Shown here: positions 27,762 to 41,734 of the stretch, in pieces
How the letters are laid out: each line of letters opens with the position of its first letter
Numbering within the stretch: position 1 is the stretch's first letter
Source: Odiellus spinosus
Taxonomy: Eukaryota; Arthropoda; Arachnida; Opiliones; Phalangiidae
Assembly: GCA_963920705.1 (NCBI GenBank)
Contig: OY987230.1
Span: forward strand, 868,001 to 932,000
DNA: 64,000 nt
Direction: 5' to 3'
The notes under the pieces: model-generated
The model's database searches: none
Seen by the model: the letters and a program-made list of their open reading frames with translations, nothing else
Told to the model about the DNA's origin: nothing
Made by a program: the position numbers and the translations under genes

Positions 27762-28690
27762 GAATATCAAAATAGTCAAATTTCAGATTTTCAAAATTCG
27801 CTTTTTGATATTAGATGTTTTTTGAATTGGCCATATTTTTCTTGTTTTTCAACGGATTTTTGAAAACTCTTATTATTAAGACTGTCCATTAATTGCTCTT
27901 TCGAATGACTTTGTTTTTGTCTAAATTGCAAAATTGTGACAAATATAAAATTGGTTAAAATTAAGCAAAAACGCTTAAAAATCCAAGATTATTGGATTCA
28001 AATGGACACAAAACTTTTGATTTTTAAGCGATTTAGACAAAATTAAGACCACTCGAAAGAGCAAATATTGGTCTATCTGAAAATCAAGAGTTTTGGAAAA
28101 TCCGTTGAAAAACATGGAAAATATGGACAATTCAAAAAACATCTAATATCAAAAAGCGAATTTTGAAAATCTGAAATTTGACTATTTTGATATTCTATGA
28201 TTTCTTGAATTGGCCATATTTTTCTTGTTTTTCAACGGATTTTCCAAAACTATTGTTTTTTAGATAGACCAAAATTTGGTCTTTCGAGTGGTCTTAATTT
28301 TGTCTAAATCGCTTAAAATTCAAAAGTTTTGTGTCCATTTGAATCCAATAATCTTGGATTTTTAAGCGTTTTTGCTTAATTTTAACCAATTTTATATTTG
28401 TCACAATTTTGCAATTTAGACAAAACCAAAGTCATTCGAAAGAGCAATTAATGGACAGTCTAAATAATAAGAGTTTTCAAAAATCCGTTGAAAAACAAGA
28501 AAAATGTGGACAATTCAAGAAATCATAGAATATCAAAATAGTCAAATTTCAGATTTTCAAAATTCGCTTTTTGATATTAGATGTTTTTTGAATTGGCCAT
28601 ATTTTTCTTGTTTTTCAACGGATTTTTGAAAACTCTTATTATTAAGACTGTCCATTAATTGCTCTTTCGAATGACTTTGTTTTTGTCTAA

Positions 28691-31600
28691 ATTGCCAAAA
28701 CGTGACAAATATAAAATTGGTTAAAATTAAGCAAAAACGCTTAAAAATCCAAGATTATTGGATTCAAATGGACACAAAACTTTTGAATTTTAAGCGATTT
28801 AGACAAAATTAAGACCACTCGAAAGACCAAATTTTGGTCTATCTAAAAAACAATAGTTTTCAAAAATCCGTTGAAAAACAAGAAAAATATGGCCAATTCA
28901 AGAAATCATACAATATCAAAATAATCAGATTTCAGATTTTCAAAATTCGCTTTTTGATATTAGATGTTTTTTGAATTTTCCTTATTTTCCATGTTTTTCA
29001 ACGGATTTTCCAAAACTCTTGTTTTTTAGATAGACCAATATTTGCTCTTTCGAGTGGTCTTAATTTTGTCTAAATCGCTTAAAATTCAAAAGTTTTGTGT
29101 CCATTTGAATCCAATAATCTTGGATTTTTAAGCGTTTTTGCTTAATTTTAACCAATTTTATATTTGTCACAATTTTGCAATTTAGACAAAACAAAAGTCA
29201 TTCGAAAGAGCAATTAATGGACAGTTTAAATAATAAGAGTTTTCAAAAATCCGTTGAAAAACATGGAAAATATGGACAATTCAAAAAACATCTAATATCA
29301 AAAAGAGAATTTTTAAAATCTGAAATTTGACTATTTTGATATTCTATGATTTCTTGAATTGGCCATATTTTTCTTGATTTTCAACGGATTTTTGAAAACT
29401 CTTATTATTTAGACTGTCCATTAATTGCTCTTTCGAATGACTTTGGTTTTGTCTAAATTGCCAAAACGTGACAAATATAAAATTGGTTAAAATTAAGCAA
29501 AAACGCTTAAAAATCCAAGATTATTGGATTCAAATGGACACAAAACTTTAGAATTTTAAGCGATTTAGACAAAATTAAGACCACTCGAAAGACCAAATTT
29601 TGGTCTATCTAAAAAACAATAGTTTTGGAAAATCCGTTGAAAAACAAGAAAAATATGGCCAATTCAAGAAATCATACAATATCAAAATAGTCAAATTTCA
29701 GATTTTAAAAATTCGCTTTTTGATATTAGATGTTTTTTGAATTGTCCATATTTTCCATGTTTTTCAACGGATTTTCCAAAACTCTTGTTTTTTAGATAGA
29801 GCAATATTTGCTCTTTCGAGTGGTCTTAATTTTGTCTAAATCGCTTAAAAATCAAAAGTTTTGTGTCCATTTGAATCCAATAATCTTGGATTTTTAAGCG
29901 TTTTTGCTTTATTTTAACCAATTTTATATTTGTCACAATTTTGCAATTTAGACAAAACCAAAGTCATTCGAAAGAGCAATTAATGGACAGTTTAAATAAT
30001 AAGAGTTTTCAAAAATCCGTTGAAAAACATGGAAAATATGGACAATTCAAAAAACATCTAATATCAAAAAGCGAATTTTGAAAATCTGAAATTTGACTAT
30101 TTTGATATTCTATGATTTCTTGAATTGGCCATATTTTTCTTGTTTTTCAACGGATTTTTGAAAACTCTTATTATTTAGACTGTCCATTAATTGCTCTTTA
30201 GAATGACTTTGGTTTTGTCTAAATTGCAAAATTGTGACAAATATAAAATTGGTTAAAATTAAGCAAAAACGCTTAAAAATCATAGATTATTGGATTCAAA
30301 TGGACACAAAACTTTTGAATTTTAAGCGATTTAGACAAAATTAAGACCACTCGAAAGACCAAATTTTGGTCTATCTAAAAAACAATAGTTTTGGAAAATC
30401 CGTTGAAAAACAAGAAAAATATGGCCAATTCAAGGAATCATACAATATCAAAATAGTCAAATTTCAGATTTTAAAAATTCGCTTTTTGATATTAGATGTT
30501 TTTTGAATTGTCCATATTTTCCATGTTTTTCAACGGATTTTCCAAAACTCTTGTTTTTTAGATAGACCAATATTTGCTCTTTCGAGTGGTCTTAATTTTG
30601 TCTAAATCGCTTAAAATTCAAAAGTTTTGTGTCCATTTGAATCCAATAATCTTGGATTTTTAAGCGTTTTTGCTTAATTTTAACCAATTTTATATTTGTC
30701 ACAATTTTGCAATTTAGACAAAACCAAAGTCATTCGAAAGAGCAATTAATGGACAGTCTAAATAATAAGAGTTTTCAAAAATCCGTTGAAAAACAAGAAA
30801 AATATGGCCAATTCAAGAAATCATAGAATATCAAAATAGTCAAATTTCAGATTTTCAAAATTCGCTTTTTGATATTAGATGTTTTTTGAATTGTCCATAT
30901 TTTCCATGTTTTTCAACGGATTTTTGAAAACTCTTATTATTTAAACTGTCCATTAATTGCTCTTTCGAATGACTTTGGTTTTGTCTAAATTGCAAAATTG
31001 TGACAAATATAAAGTTGGTTAAAATTAAGCAAAAACGCTTAAAAATCCAAGATTATTGGATTCAAATGGACACAAAACTTTTGATTTTTAAGCGATTTAG
31101 ACAAAATTAAGACCACTCGAAAGAGCAAATATTGCTCTATCTAAAAAACAAGAGTTTTGGAAAATCCGTTGAAAAACATGGAAAATATGGACAATTCAAA
31201 AAACATCTAATATCAAAAAGCGAATTTTGAAAATCTGAAATTTGACTATTTTGATATTCTATGATTTCTTGAATTGGCCATATTTTTCTTGTTTTTCAAC
31301 GGATTTTTGAAAACTCTTATTATTTAGACTGTCCATTAATTGCTCTTTCGAATGACTTTGGTTTTGTCTAAATTGCCAAAACGTGACAAATATAAAATTG
31401 GTTAAAATTAAGCAAAAACGCTTAAAAATACAAGATTATTGGATTCAAATGGACACAAAACTTTTGAATTTTAAGCGATTTAGACAAAATTAAGACCACT
31501 CGAAAGACCAAATTTTGGTCTATCTAAAAAACAATAGTTTTGGAAAATCCGTTGAAAAACAAGAAAAATATGACCAATTCAAGAAATCATACAATTTCAA

Positions 31601-34310
31601 AATAGTCAAATTTCAGATTTTCAAAATTCGCTTTTTGATATTAGATGTTTTTTGAATTGTCCATATTTTCCATGTTTTTCAACGGATTTTTGAAAACTCT
31701 TATTATTTAAACTGTCCATTAATTGCTCTTTCGAATGACTTTGGTTTTGTCTAAATTGCAAAATTGTGACAAATATAAAATTGGTTAAAATTAAGCAAAA
31801 ACGCTTAAAAATCCAAGATTATTGGATTCAAATGGACACAAAACTTTTGATTTTTAAGCGATTTAGACAAAATTAAGACCACTCGAAAGACCAAATTTTG
31901 GTCTATCAAAAAAACAAGAGTTTTGGAAAATCCGTTGAAAAACATGGAAAATATGGACAATTCAAAAAACATCTAATATCAAAAAGCGAATTTTGAAAAT
32001 CTGAAATTTGACTATTTTGATATTCTATGATTTCTTGAATTGGCCATATTTTTCTTGTTTTTCAACGGATTTTCCAAAACTATTGTTTTTTAGATAGACC
32101 AAAATTTGGTCTTTCGAGTGGTCTTAATTTTGTCTAAATCGCTTAAAATTCAAAAGTTTTGTGTCCATTTGAATCCAATAATCTTGGATTTTTAAGCGTT
32201 TTTGCTTAATTTTAACCAATTTTATATTTGTCAAGTTTTGGCAATTTAGACAAAACCAAAGTCATTCGAAAGAGCAATTAATGGACAGTCTAAATAATAA
32301 GAGTTTTCAAAAATCCGTTGAAAAACAAGAAAAATGTGGACAATTCAAGAAATCATAGAATATCAAAATAGTCAAATTTCAGATTTTCAAAATTCGCTTT
32401 TTGATATTAGATGTTTTTTGAATTGGCCATATTTTTCTTGTTTTTCAACGGATTTTTGAAAACTCTTATTATTAAGACTGTCCATTAATTGCTCTTTCGA
32501 ATGACTTTGTTTTTGTCTAAATTGCAAAATTGTGACAAATATAAAATTGGTTAAAATTAAGCAAAAACGCTTAAAAATCCAAGATTATTGGATTCAAATG
32601 GACACAAAACTTTTGATTTTTAAGCGATTTAGACAAAATTAAGACCACTCGAAAGAGCAAATATTGGTCTATCTGAAAATCAAGAGTTTTGGAAAATCCG
32701 TTGAAAAACATGGAAAATATGGACAATTCAAAAAACATCTAATATCAAAAAGCGAATTTTGAAAATCTGAAATTTGACTTTTTTGATATTCTATGATTTC
32801 TTGAATTGGCCATATTTTTCTTGTTTTTCAACGGATTTTCCAAAACTATTGTTTTTTAGATAGACCAAAATTTGGTCTTTCGAGTGGTCTTAATTTTGTC
32901 TAAATCGCTTAAAATTCAAAAGTTTTGTGTCCATTTGAATCCAATAATCTTGGATTTTTAAGCGTTTTTGCTTAATTTTAACCAATTTTATATTTGTCAC
33001 AATTTTGCAATTTAGACAAAACCAAAGTCATTCGAAAGAGCAATTAATGGACAGTCTAAATAATAAGAGTTTTCAAAAATCCGTTGAAAAACAAGAAAAA
33101 TATGGCCAATTCAAGAAATCATAGAATATCAAAATAGTCAAATTTCAGATTTTCAAAATTCGCTTTTTGATATTAGATGTTCTTTGAATTGTCCATATTT
33201 TCCATGTTTTTCAACGGATTTTTGAAAACTCTTATTATTTAAACTGTCCATTAATTGCTCTTTCGAATGACTTTGGTTTTGTCTAAATTGCAAAATTGTG
33301 ACAAATATAAAATTGGTTAAAATTAAGCAAAAACGCTTAAAAATCCAAGATTATTGGATTCAAATGGACACAAAATCATAGAATATCAAAATAGTCAAAT
33401 TTCAGATTTTCAAAATTCGCTTTTTGATATTAGATGTTTTTTGAATTGGCCATATTTTTCTTGTTTTTCAACGGATTTTTGAAAACTCTTATTATTAAGA
33501 CTGTCCATTAATTGCTCTTTCGAATGACTTTGTTTTTGTCTAAATTGCAAAATTGTGACAAATATAAAATTGGTTAAAATTAAGCAAAAACGCTTAAAAA
33601 TCCAAGATTATTGGATTCAAATGGACACAAAACTTTTGATTTTTAAGCGATTTAGACAAAATTAAGACCACTCGAAAGAGCAAATATTGGTCTATCTGAA
33701 AATCAAGAGTTTTGGAAAATCCGTTGAAAAACATGGAAAATATGGACAATTCAAAAAACATCTAATATCAAAAAGCGAATTTTGAAAATCTGAAATTTGA
33801 CTATTTTGATATTCTATGATTTCTTGAATTGGCCATATTTTTCTTGTTTTTCAACGGATTTTCCAAAACTATTGTTTTTTAGATAGACCAAAATTTGGTC
33901 TTTCGAGTGGTCTTAATTTTGTCTAAATCGCTTAAAATTCAAAAGTTTTGTGTCCATTTGAATCCAATAATCTTGGATTTTTAAGCGTTTTTGCTTAATT
34001 TTAACCAATTTTATATTTGTCACAATTTTGCAATTTAGACAAAACCAAAGTCATTCGAAAGAGCAATTAATGGACAGTCTAAATAATAAGAGTTTTCAAA
34101 AATCCGTTGAAAAACAAGAAAAATGTGGACAATTCAAGAAATCATAGAATATCAAAATAGTCAAATTTCAGATTTTCAAAATTCGCTTTTTGATATTAGA
34201 TGTTTTTTGAATTGGCCATATTTTTCTTGTTTTTCAACGGATTTTTGAAAACTCTTATTATTAAGACTGTACATTAATTGCTCTTTCGAATGACTTTGTT
34301 TTTGTCTAAA
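28691..34310. repeat. Copy 2 of the ~10.2-kb duplication, contracted to ~5.6 kb
   Basis: It matches 18,480-28,690 by shared private variants but lacks about 3,827 bp (five 765-bp dimers) where copy 1 has its 1,531-bp higher-order repeat. It also lacks one further 765-bp dimer where copy 1 has GACTTTTTTGATATT twice (near 26,392 and 27,158). All missing lengths are whole dimers, as expected of unequal exchange. Copy 2 ends near 34,310, where CCAAAACGTG would be expected but CAAAATTGTG is found. Confidence 0.82.
33370..33380. other. Internal deletion junction in a satellite core (copy 2)
   Basis: It is identical to the junction at 27,751 and lies 5,619 bp downstream, at the position expected from the ~10.2-kb duplication after its contractions. 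The deletion therefore happened once, before the block was duplicated. Confidence 0.85.
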
Positions 34311-37300
34311 TTGCAAAATTGTGACAAATATAAAATTGGTTAAAATTAAGCAAAAACGCTTAAAAATCAAAGATTATTGGATTCAAATGGACACAAAACT
34401 TTTGAATTTTAAGCGATTTAGACAAAATTAAGACCACTCGAAAGAGCAAATATTGGTCTATCTAAAAAACAAGAGTTTTGGAAAATCCGTTGAAAAACAT
34501 GGAAAATATGGACAATTCAAAAAAACATCTAATATCAAAAAGCGAATTTTTAAAATCTGAAATTTGACTATTTTGATATTGTATGATTTCTTGAATTGGC
34601 CATATTTTTCTTGTTTTTCAACGGATTTTCCAAAACTATTGTTTTTTAGATAGACCAAAATTTGGTCTTTCGAGTGGTCTTAATTTTGTCTAAATCGCTT
34701 AAAATTCAAAAGTTTTGTGTCCATTTGAATCCAATAATCTTGGATTTTTAAGCGTTTTTGCTCAATTTTAACCAATTTTATATTTGTCACAATTTTGCAA
34801 TTTAGACAAAACCAAAGTCATTCGAAAGAGCAATTAATGGACAGTCTAAATAATAAGAGTTTTCAAAAATCCGTTGAAAAACAAGAAAAATATGGCCAAT
34901 TCAAGAAATCATAGAATATCTAAATAGTCAAATTTCAGATTTTCAAAATTCGCTTTTTGATATTAGATGTTTTTTGAATTGGCCATATTTTCCATGTTTT
35001 TCAACGGATTTTCCAAAACTCTTGTTTTTTAGATAGAGCAATATTTGCTCTTTCGAGTGGTCTTAATTTTGTCTAAATCGCTTAAAAATCAAAAGTTTTG
35101 TGTCCATTTGAATCCAATAATCTTGGATTTTTAAGCGTTTTTGCTTTATTTTAACTAATTTTATATTTGTCACAATTTTGCAATTTAGACAAAACCAAAG
35201 TCATTCGAAAGAGCAATTAATGGACAGTTTAAATAATAAGAGTTTTCAAAAATCCGTTGAAAAACATGGAAAATATGGACAATTCAAAAAACATCTAAAA
35301 TCAAAAAGCGAATTTTGAAAATCTGAAATTTGACTATTTTGATATTCTATGATTTCTTGAATTGGCCATATTTTTCTTGTTTTTCAACGGATTTTTGAAA
35401 ACTCTTATTATATAGACTGTCCATTAATTGCTCTTTCGAATGACTTTGGTTTTGTCTAAATTGCAAAATTGTGACAAATATAAAATTGGTTAAAATTAAG
35501 CAAAAACGCTTAAAAATCCAAGATTATTGGATTCAAATGGACACAAAACTTTTGAATTTTAAGCGATTTAGACAAAATTAAGACCACTCGAAAGACCAAA
35601 TTTTGGTCTATCTAAAAAACAATAGTTTTGGAAAATCCGTTGAAAAACAAGAAAAATATGGCCAATTCAAGAAATCATAGAATATCAAAATAGTCAAATT
35701 TCAGATTTTCAAAATTCGCTTTTTGATATTAGATGTTTTTTGAATTGTCCATATTTTCCATGTTTTTCAACGGATTTTCCAAAACTCTTGATTTTCAGAT
35801 AGACCAATATTTGCTCTTTCGAGTGGTCTTAATTTTGTCTAAATCGCTTAATAATCAAAAGTTTTGTGTCCATTTGAATCCAATAATCTTGGATTTTTAA
35901 GCGTTTTTGCTTAATTTTAACCAATTTTATATTTGTCACAATTTTGCAATTTAGACAAAACCAAAGTCATTCGAAAGAGCAATTAATGGACAGTCTAAAT
36001 AATAAGAGTTTTCAAAAATCCGTTGACAAACAAGAAAAATATGGACAATTCAAGAAATCATACAATATCAAAATAGTCAAATTTCAGATTTTAAAAATTC
36101 GCTTTTTGATATTAGATGTTTTTTGAATTGGCCATAATTTTCTTGTTTTTTAACGGATTTTTGAAAACTCTTATAATTTAGACTGTCCATTAATTGCTCT
36201 TTCGAATGACTTTGGTTTTGTCTAAATTGCCAAAACGTGATAAATATAAAATTGGTTAAAATTAAGCAAAAACGCTTAAAAATCCAAGATTATTGGATTC
36301 AAATGGACACAAAACTTTTGAATTTTAAGCGATTTAGACAAAATTAAGACCACTCGAAAGACCAAATTTTGCTCTATCTAAAAAACAATAGTTTTGGAAA
36401 ATCCGTTGAAAAACAAGAAAAATATGGCCAATTCAAGAAATCATACAATATCAAAATAGTCAAATTTCAGATTTTAAAAATTCGCTTTTTGATATTAGAT
36501 GTTTTTTGAATTGTCCATATTTTCCATGTTTTTCAACGGATTTTCCAAAACTCTTGTTTTTTAGATAGAGCAATATTTGCTCTTTCGAGTGGTCTTAATT
36601 TTGTCTAAATCGCTTAAAAATCAAAAGTTTTGTGTCCATTTGAATCCAATAATCTTGGATTTTTAAGCGTTTTTGCTTAATTTTAACCAATTTTATATTT
36701 GTCACGTTTTGGCAATTTAGACAAAACCAAAGTCATTCGAAAGAGCAATTAATGGACAGTCTAAATAATAAGAGTTTTCAAAAATCCGTTGAAAAACAAG
36801 AAGAATATGGCCAATTCAAGAAATCATAGAATATCAAAATAGTCAAATTTCAGATTTTCAAAATTCGCTTTTTGATATTAGATGTTTTTTGAATTGTCCA
36901 TATTTTCCATGTTTTTCAACGGATTTTCCAAAACTCTTGTTTTTTAGATAGACCAAAATTTGGTCTTTCGAGTGTTCTTAATTTTGTCTAAATCGCTTAA
37001 AATTCAAAAGTTTTGTGTCCATTTGAATCCAATAATCTTGGATTTTTAAGCGTTTTTGTTTAATTTTAACCAATTTTATATTTGTCACAATTTTGCAATT
37101 TAGACAAAACCAAAGTCATTCGAAAGAGCAATTGATGGACAGTCTAAATAATAAGTGTTTTCAAAAATCCGTTGAAAAACAAGAAAAATATGGCCAATTC
37201 AAGAAATCATAGAATATCAAAATAGACAAATTTCAGATTTTCAAAATTCGCTTTTTGATATTAGATGTTTTTGAATTGTCCATATTTTCCCTGTTTTTCA

Positions 37301-40300
37301 ACTGATTTTCCAAAACTCTTGTTTTTTAGATAGATCAATATTTGCTCTTTCGAGTGGTCTTAATTTTGTCTAAATCGCTTAAAAATCAAAAGTTTTGTGT
37401 CCATTTGAATCCAATAATCTTGGATTTTTAAGCGTTTTTGCTTAATTTTAACCAATTTTATATTTGTCACAATTTTGCAATTTAGACAAAACCAAAGTCA
37501 TTCGAAAGAGCAATTAATGGACAGTTTAAATAATAAGAGTTTTCAAAAATCCGTTGAAAAACATGGAAAATATGGCCAATTCAAGAAATCATAGAATATC
37601 AAAATAGTCAAATTTCAGATTTTCAAAATTCGCTTTTTGATATTAGATGTTTTTTGAATTGTCCATATTTTCCATGTTTTTCAACGGATTTTCCAAAACT
37701 CTTGTTTTTTAGATAGACCAAAATTTGGTCTTTCGAGTGGTCTTAATTTTGTCTAAATCGCTTAAAAATCAAAAGTTTTGTGTCCATTTGAATCCAATAA
37801 TCTTGGATTTTTAAGCGTTTTTGCTTAATTTTAACCAATTTTATATTTGTCACAATTTTGCAATTTAGACAAAACCAAAGTCATTCGAAAGAGCAATTAA
37901 TGGACAGTTTAAATAATAAGAGTTTTCAAAAATCCGTTGAAAAACATGGAAAATATGGCCAATTCAAGAAATCATAGAATATCAAAATAGTCAAATTTCA
38001 GATTTTCAAAATTCGCTTTTTGATATTAGATGTTTTTTGAATTGTCCATATTTTCCATGTTTTTCAACGGATTTTCCAAAACTCTTGTTTTTTAGATAGA
38101 CCAAAATTTGGTCTTTCGAGTGGTCTTAATTTTGTCTAAATCGCTTAAAATTCAAAAGTTTTGTGTCCATTTGAATCCAATAATCTTGGATTTTTAAGCG
38201 TTTTTGCTTAATTTTAACCAATTTTATATTTGTCACAATTTTGCAATTTAGACAAAACCAAAGTCATTCGAAAGAGCAATTAATGGAAAGTCTAAATAAT
38301 AAGAGTTTTCAAAAATCCGTTGAAAAACAAGAAAAATGTGGACAATTCAAGAAATCATAGAATATCAAAATAGTCAAATTTCAGATTTTCAAAATTCGCT
38401 TTTTGATATTAGATGTTTTTTGAATTGGCCATATTTTTCTTGTTTTTTCAACGGATTTTTGAAAACTCTTATTATTAAGACTGTCCATTAATTGCTCTTT
38501 CGAATGACTTTGTTTTTGTCTAAATTGCAAAATTGTGACAAATATAAAATTGTTTAAAATTAAGCAAAAACGCTTAAAAATCCAAGATTATTGGATTCAA
38601 ATGGACACAAAACTTTTGATTTTTAAGCGATTTAGACAAAATTAAGACCACTCGAAAGAGCAAATATTGGTCTATCTGAAAATCAAGAGTTTTGGAAAAT
38701 CCGTTGAAAAACATGGAAAATATGGACAATTCAAAAAACATCTAATATCAAAAAGCGAATTTTGAAAATCTGAAATTTGACTATTTTGATATTCTATGAT
38801 TTCTTGAATTGGCCATATTTTTCTTGTTTTTCAACGGATTTACCAAAACTATTGTTTTTTAGATAGACGAAAATTTGGTCTTTCGAGTGGTCTTAATTTT
38901 GTCTAAATCGCTTAAAATTCAAAAGTTTTGTGTCCATTTGAATCCAATAATCTTGGATTTTTAAGCGTTTTTGCTTAATTTTAACCAATTTTATATTTGT
39001 CACAATTTTGCAATTTAGACAAAACCAAAGTCATTCGAAAGAGCAATTAATGGACAGTCTAAATAATAAGAGTTTTCAAAAATCCGTTGAAAAACAAGAA
39101 AAATATGGCCAATTCAAGAAATCATAGAATATCAAAATAGTCAAATTTCAGATTTTCAAAATTCGCTTTTTGATATTAGATGTTTTTTGAATTGTCCATA
39201 TTTTCCATGTTTTTCAACGGATTATTGAAAACTCTTATTATTTAAACTGTCCATTAATTGCTCTTTCGGATGACTTTGGTTTTGTCTAAATTGCAAAATT
39301 GTGACAAATATAAAATTGGTTAAAATTAAGCAAAAACGCTTAAAAATCCAAGATTATTGGATTCAAATGGACACAAAACTTTTGATTTTTAAGCGATTTA
39401 GACAAAATTAAGACCACTCAAAAGAGCAAATATTGCTCTATCTAAAAAACAAGAGTTTTGGAAAATCCGTTGAAAAACATGGAAATATGGACAATTCAAA
39501 AAACATCTAATATCAAAAAGCGAATTTTGAAAATCTGAAATTTGACTATTTTGATATTCTATGATTTCTTGAATTGGCCATATTTTTCTTGTTTTTCAAC
39601 GGATTTTTGAAAACTCTTATTATTTAGACTGTCCATTAATTGCTCTTTCGAATGACTTTGGTTTTGTCTAAATTGCCAAAACGTGACAAATATAAAATTG
39701 GTTAAAATTAAGCAAAAACGCTTAAAAATCCAAGATTATTGGATTCAAATGGACACAAAACTTTTGAATTTTAAGCGATTTAGACAAAATTAAGACCACT
39801 CGAAAGACCAAATTTTGGTCTATCTAAAAAACAATAGTTTTGGAAAATCCGTTGAAAAACATGGAAAATATGGACAATTCAAGAAATCATAGAATATCAA
39901 AATAGTCAAATTTCAGATTTTCAAAATTCGCTTTTTGATATTAGATGTTTTTTGAATTGTCCATATTTTCCATGTTTTTCAACGGATTTTCCAAAACTCT
40001 TGATTTTCAGATAGACCAATATTTGCTCTTTCGAGTGGTCTTAATTTTGTCTAAATCGCTTAAAAATCAAAAGTTTTGTATCCATTTGAATCCAATAATC
40101 TTGGATTTTTAAGCGTTTTTGCTTAATTTTAACCAATTTTATATTTGTCACGTTTTGGCAATTTAGACAAAACCAAAGTCATTCGAAAGAGCAATTAATG
40201 GACAGTCTAAATAATAAGAGTTTTCAAAAATCCGTTGAAAAACAAGAAAAATATGGCCAATTCAAGAAATCATAGAATATCAAAATAGTCAAATTTCAGA

Positions 40301-41468
40301 TTTTCAAAATTCGCTTTTTGATATTAGATGTTTTTTGAATTGTCCATATTTTCCATGTTTTTCAACGGATTTTCGAAAACTCTTATTATTTAGACTGTCC
40401 ATTAATTGCTCTTTCGAATGACTTTGGTTTTGTCTAAATTGCAAAATTGTGACAAATATAAAATTGGTTAAAATTAAGCAAAAACGCTTAAAAATCCAAG
40501 ATTATTGGATTCAAATGGACACAAAACTTTTGAATTTTAAGCGATTTAGACAAAATTAAGACCACTCGAAAGACCAAATTTTGGTCTATCTAAAAAACAA
40601 TAGTTTTGGAAAATCCGTTGAAAAACAAGAAAAATATGGCCAATTCAAGAAATCATACAATATCAAAATAGTCAAATTTCAGATTTTAAAAATTCGCTTT
40701 TTGATATTAGATGCTTTTTGAATTGTCCATATTTTCCATGTTTTTCAACGGATTTTCCAAAACTCTTGTTTTTTAGATAGACCAATATTTGCTCTTTCGA
40801 GTGGTCTTAATTTTGTCTAAATCACTTAAAATTCAAAAGTTTTGTGTCCATTTGAATCCAATAATCTTGGATTTTTAAGCGTTTTTGCTTAATTTTAACC
40901 AATTTTATATTTGTCACAATTTTGCAATTTAGACAAAACCAAAGTCATTCGAAAGAGCAATTAATGGAAAGTCTAAATAATAAGAGTTTTCAAAAATCCG
41001 TTGAAAAACAAGAAAAATGTGGACAATTCAAGAAATCATAGAATATCAAAATAGTCAAATTTCAGATTTTCAAAATTCGCTTTTTGATATTAGATGTTTT
41101 TTGAATTGGCCATATTTTTCTTGTTTTTCAACGGATTTTTGAAAACTCTTATTATTAAGACTGTCCATTAATTGCTCTTTCGAATGACTTTGTTTTTGTC
41201 TAAATTGCAAAATTGTGACAAATATAAAATTGGTTAAAATTAAGCAAAAACGCTTAAAAATCCAAGATTATTGGATTCAAATGGACACAAAACTTTTGAT
41301 TTTTAAGCGATTTAGACAAAATTAAGACCACTCGAAAGAGCAAATATTGGTCTATCTGAAAATCAAGAGTTTTGGAAAATCCGTTGAAAAACATGGAAAA
41401 TATGGACAATTCAAAAAACATCTAATATCAAAAAGCGAATTTTGAAAATCTGAAATTTGACTATTTTG

Positions 41469-41734
41469 ATAATTAAAGGTTTAACCAATGAGTTCTGATA
41501 CTTCATGGAGTATTTAAAAATAATTTATTTTAAATTATTTACAATTTTAAAAATAATGGTAGCTTTCGGACCGTGGTCCTTCCTCAGCCGCTAACAATTT
41601 ATAAATTGTTAGCGGCTGAGGAAGGACCACGGTCCGAAAGCTACCATTATTTTTAAAATTGTAAATAATTTAAAATAAATTATTTTTAAATACTCCATGA
41701 AGTATCAGAACTCATTGGTTAAACCTTTAATTAT
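41469..41734. repeat. Perfect 266-bp palindrome (133-bp arms, no spacer)
   Basis: The centre lies between 41,601 and 41,602 within CAATTTATAAATTG. The two arms were compared base by base and no mismatch was found. Pairing breaks at 41,468/41,735. The lack of a spacer and of divergence implies recent origin, since long perfect palindromes are usually unstable. Confidence 0.92.

Larger units (their letters stand above)
18480..28690. repeat. Copy 1 of a ~10.2-kb tandem segmental duplication within the satellite
   Basis: This block recurs immediately downstream with an initial offset of 10,211 bp. Shared private variants include TAATCAGATTTCAG at 18,711/28,922, GAATTTTCCTTATTTTCC just after it, and the ATAGATT variant at 20,071/30,282. 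Later markers are offset by 6,384 bp (24,181/30,565; 25,207/31,591) and then 5,619 bp (27,751/33,370), so copy 2 has 5 dimers and then 1 dimer fewer. The junction lies within TTTTGTCTAAATTGC near 28,680-28,695. Confidence 0.85.
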
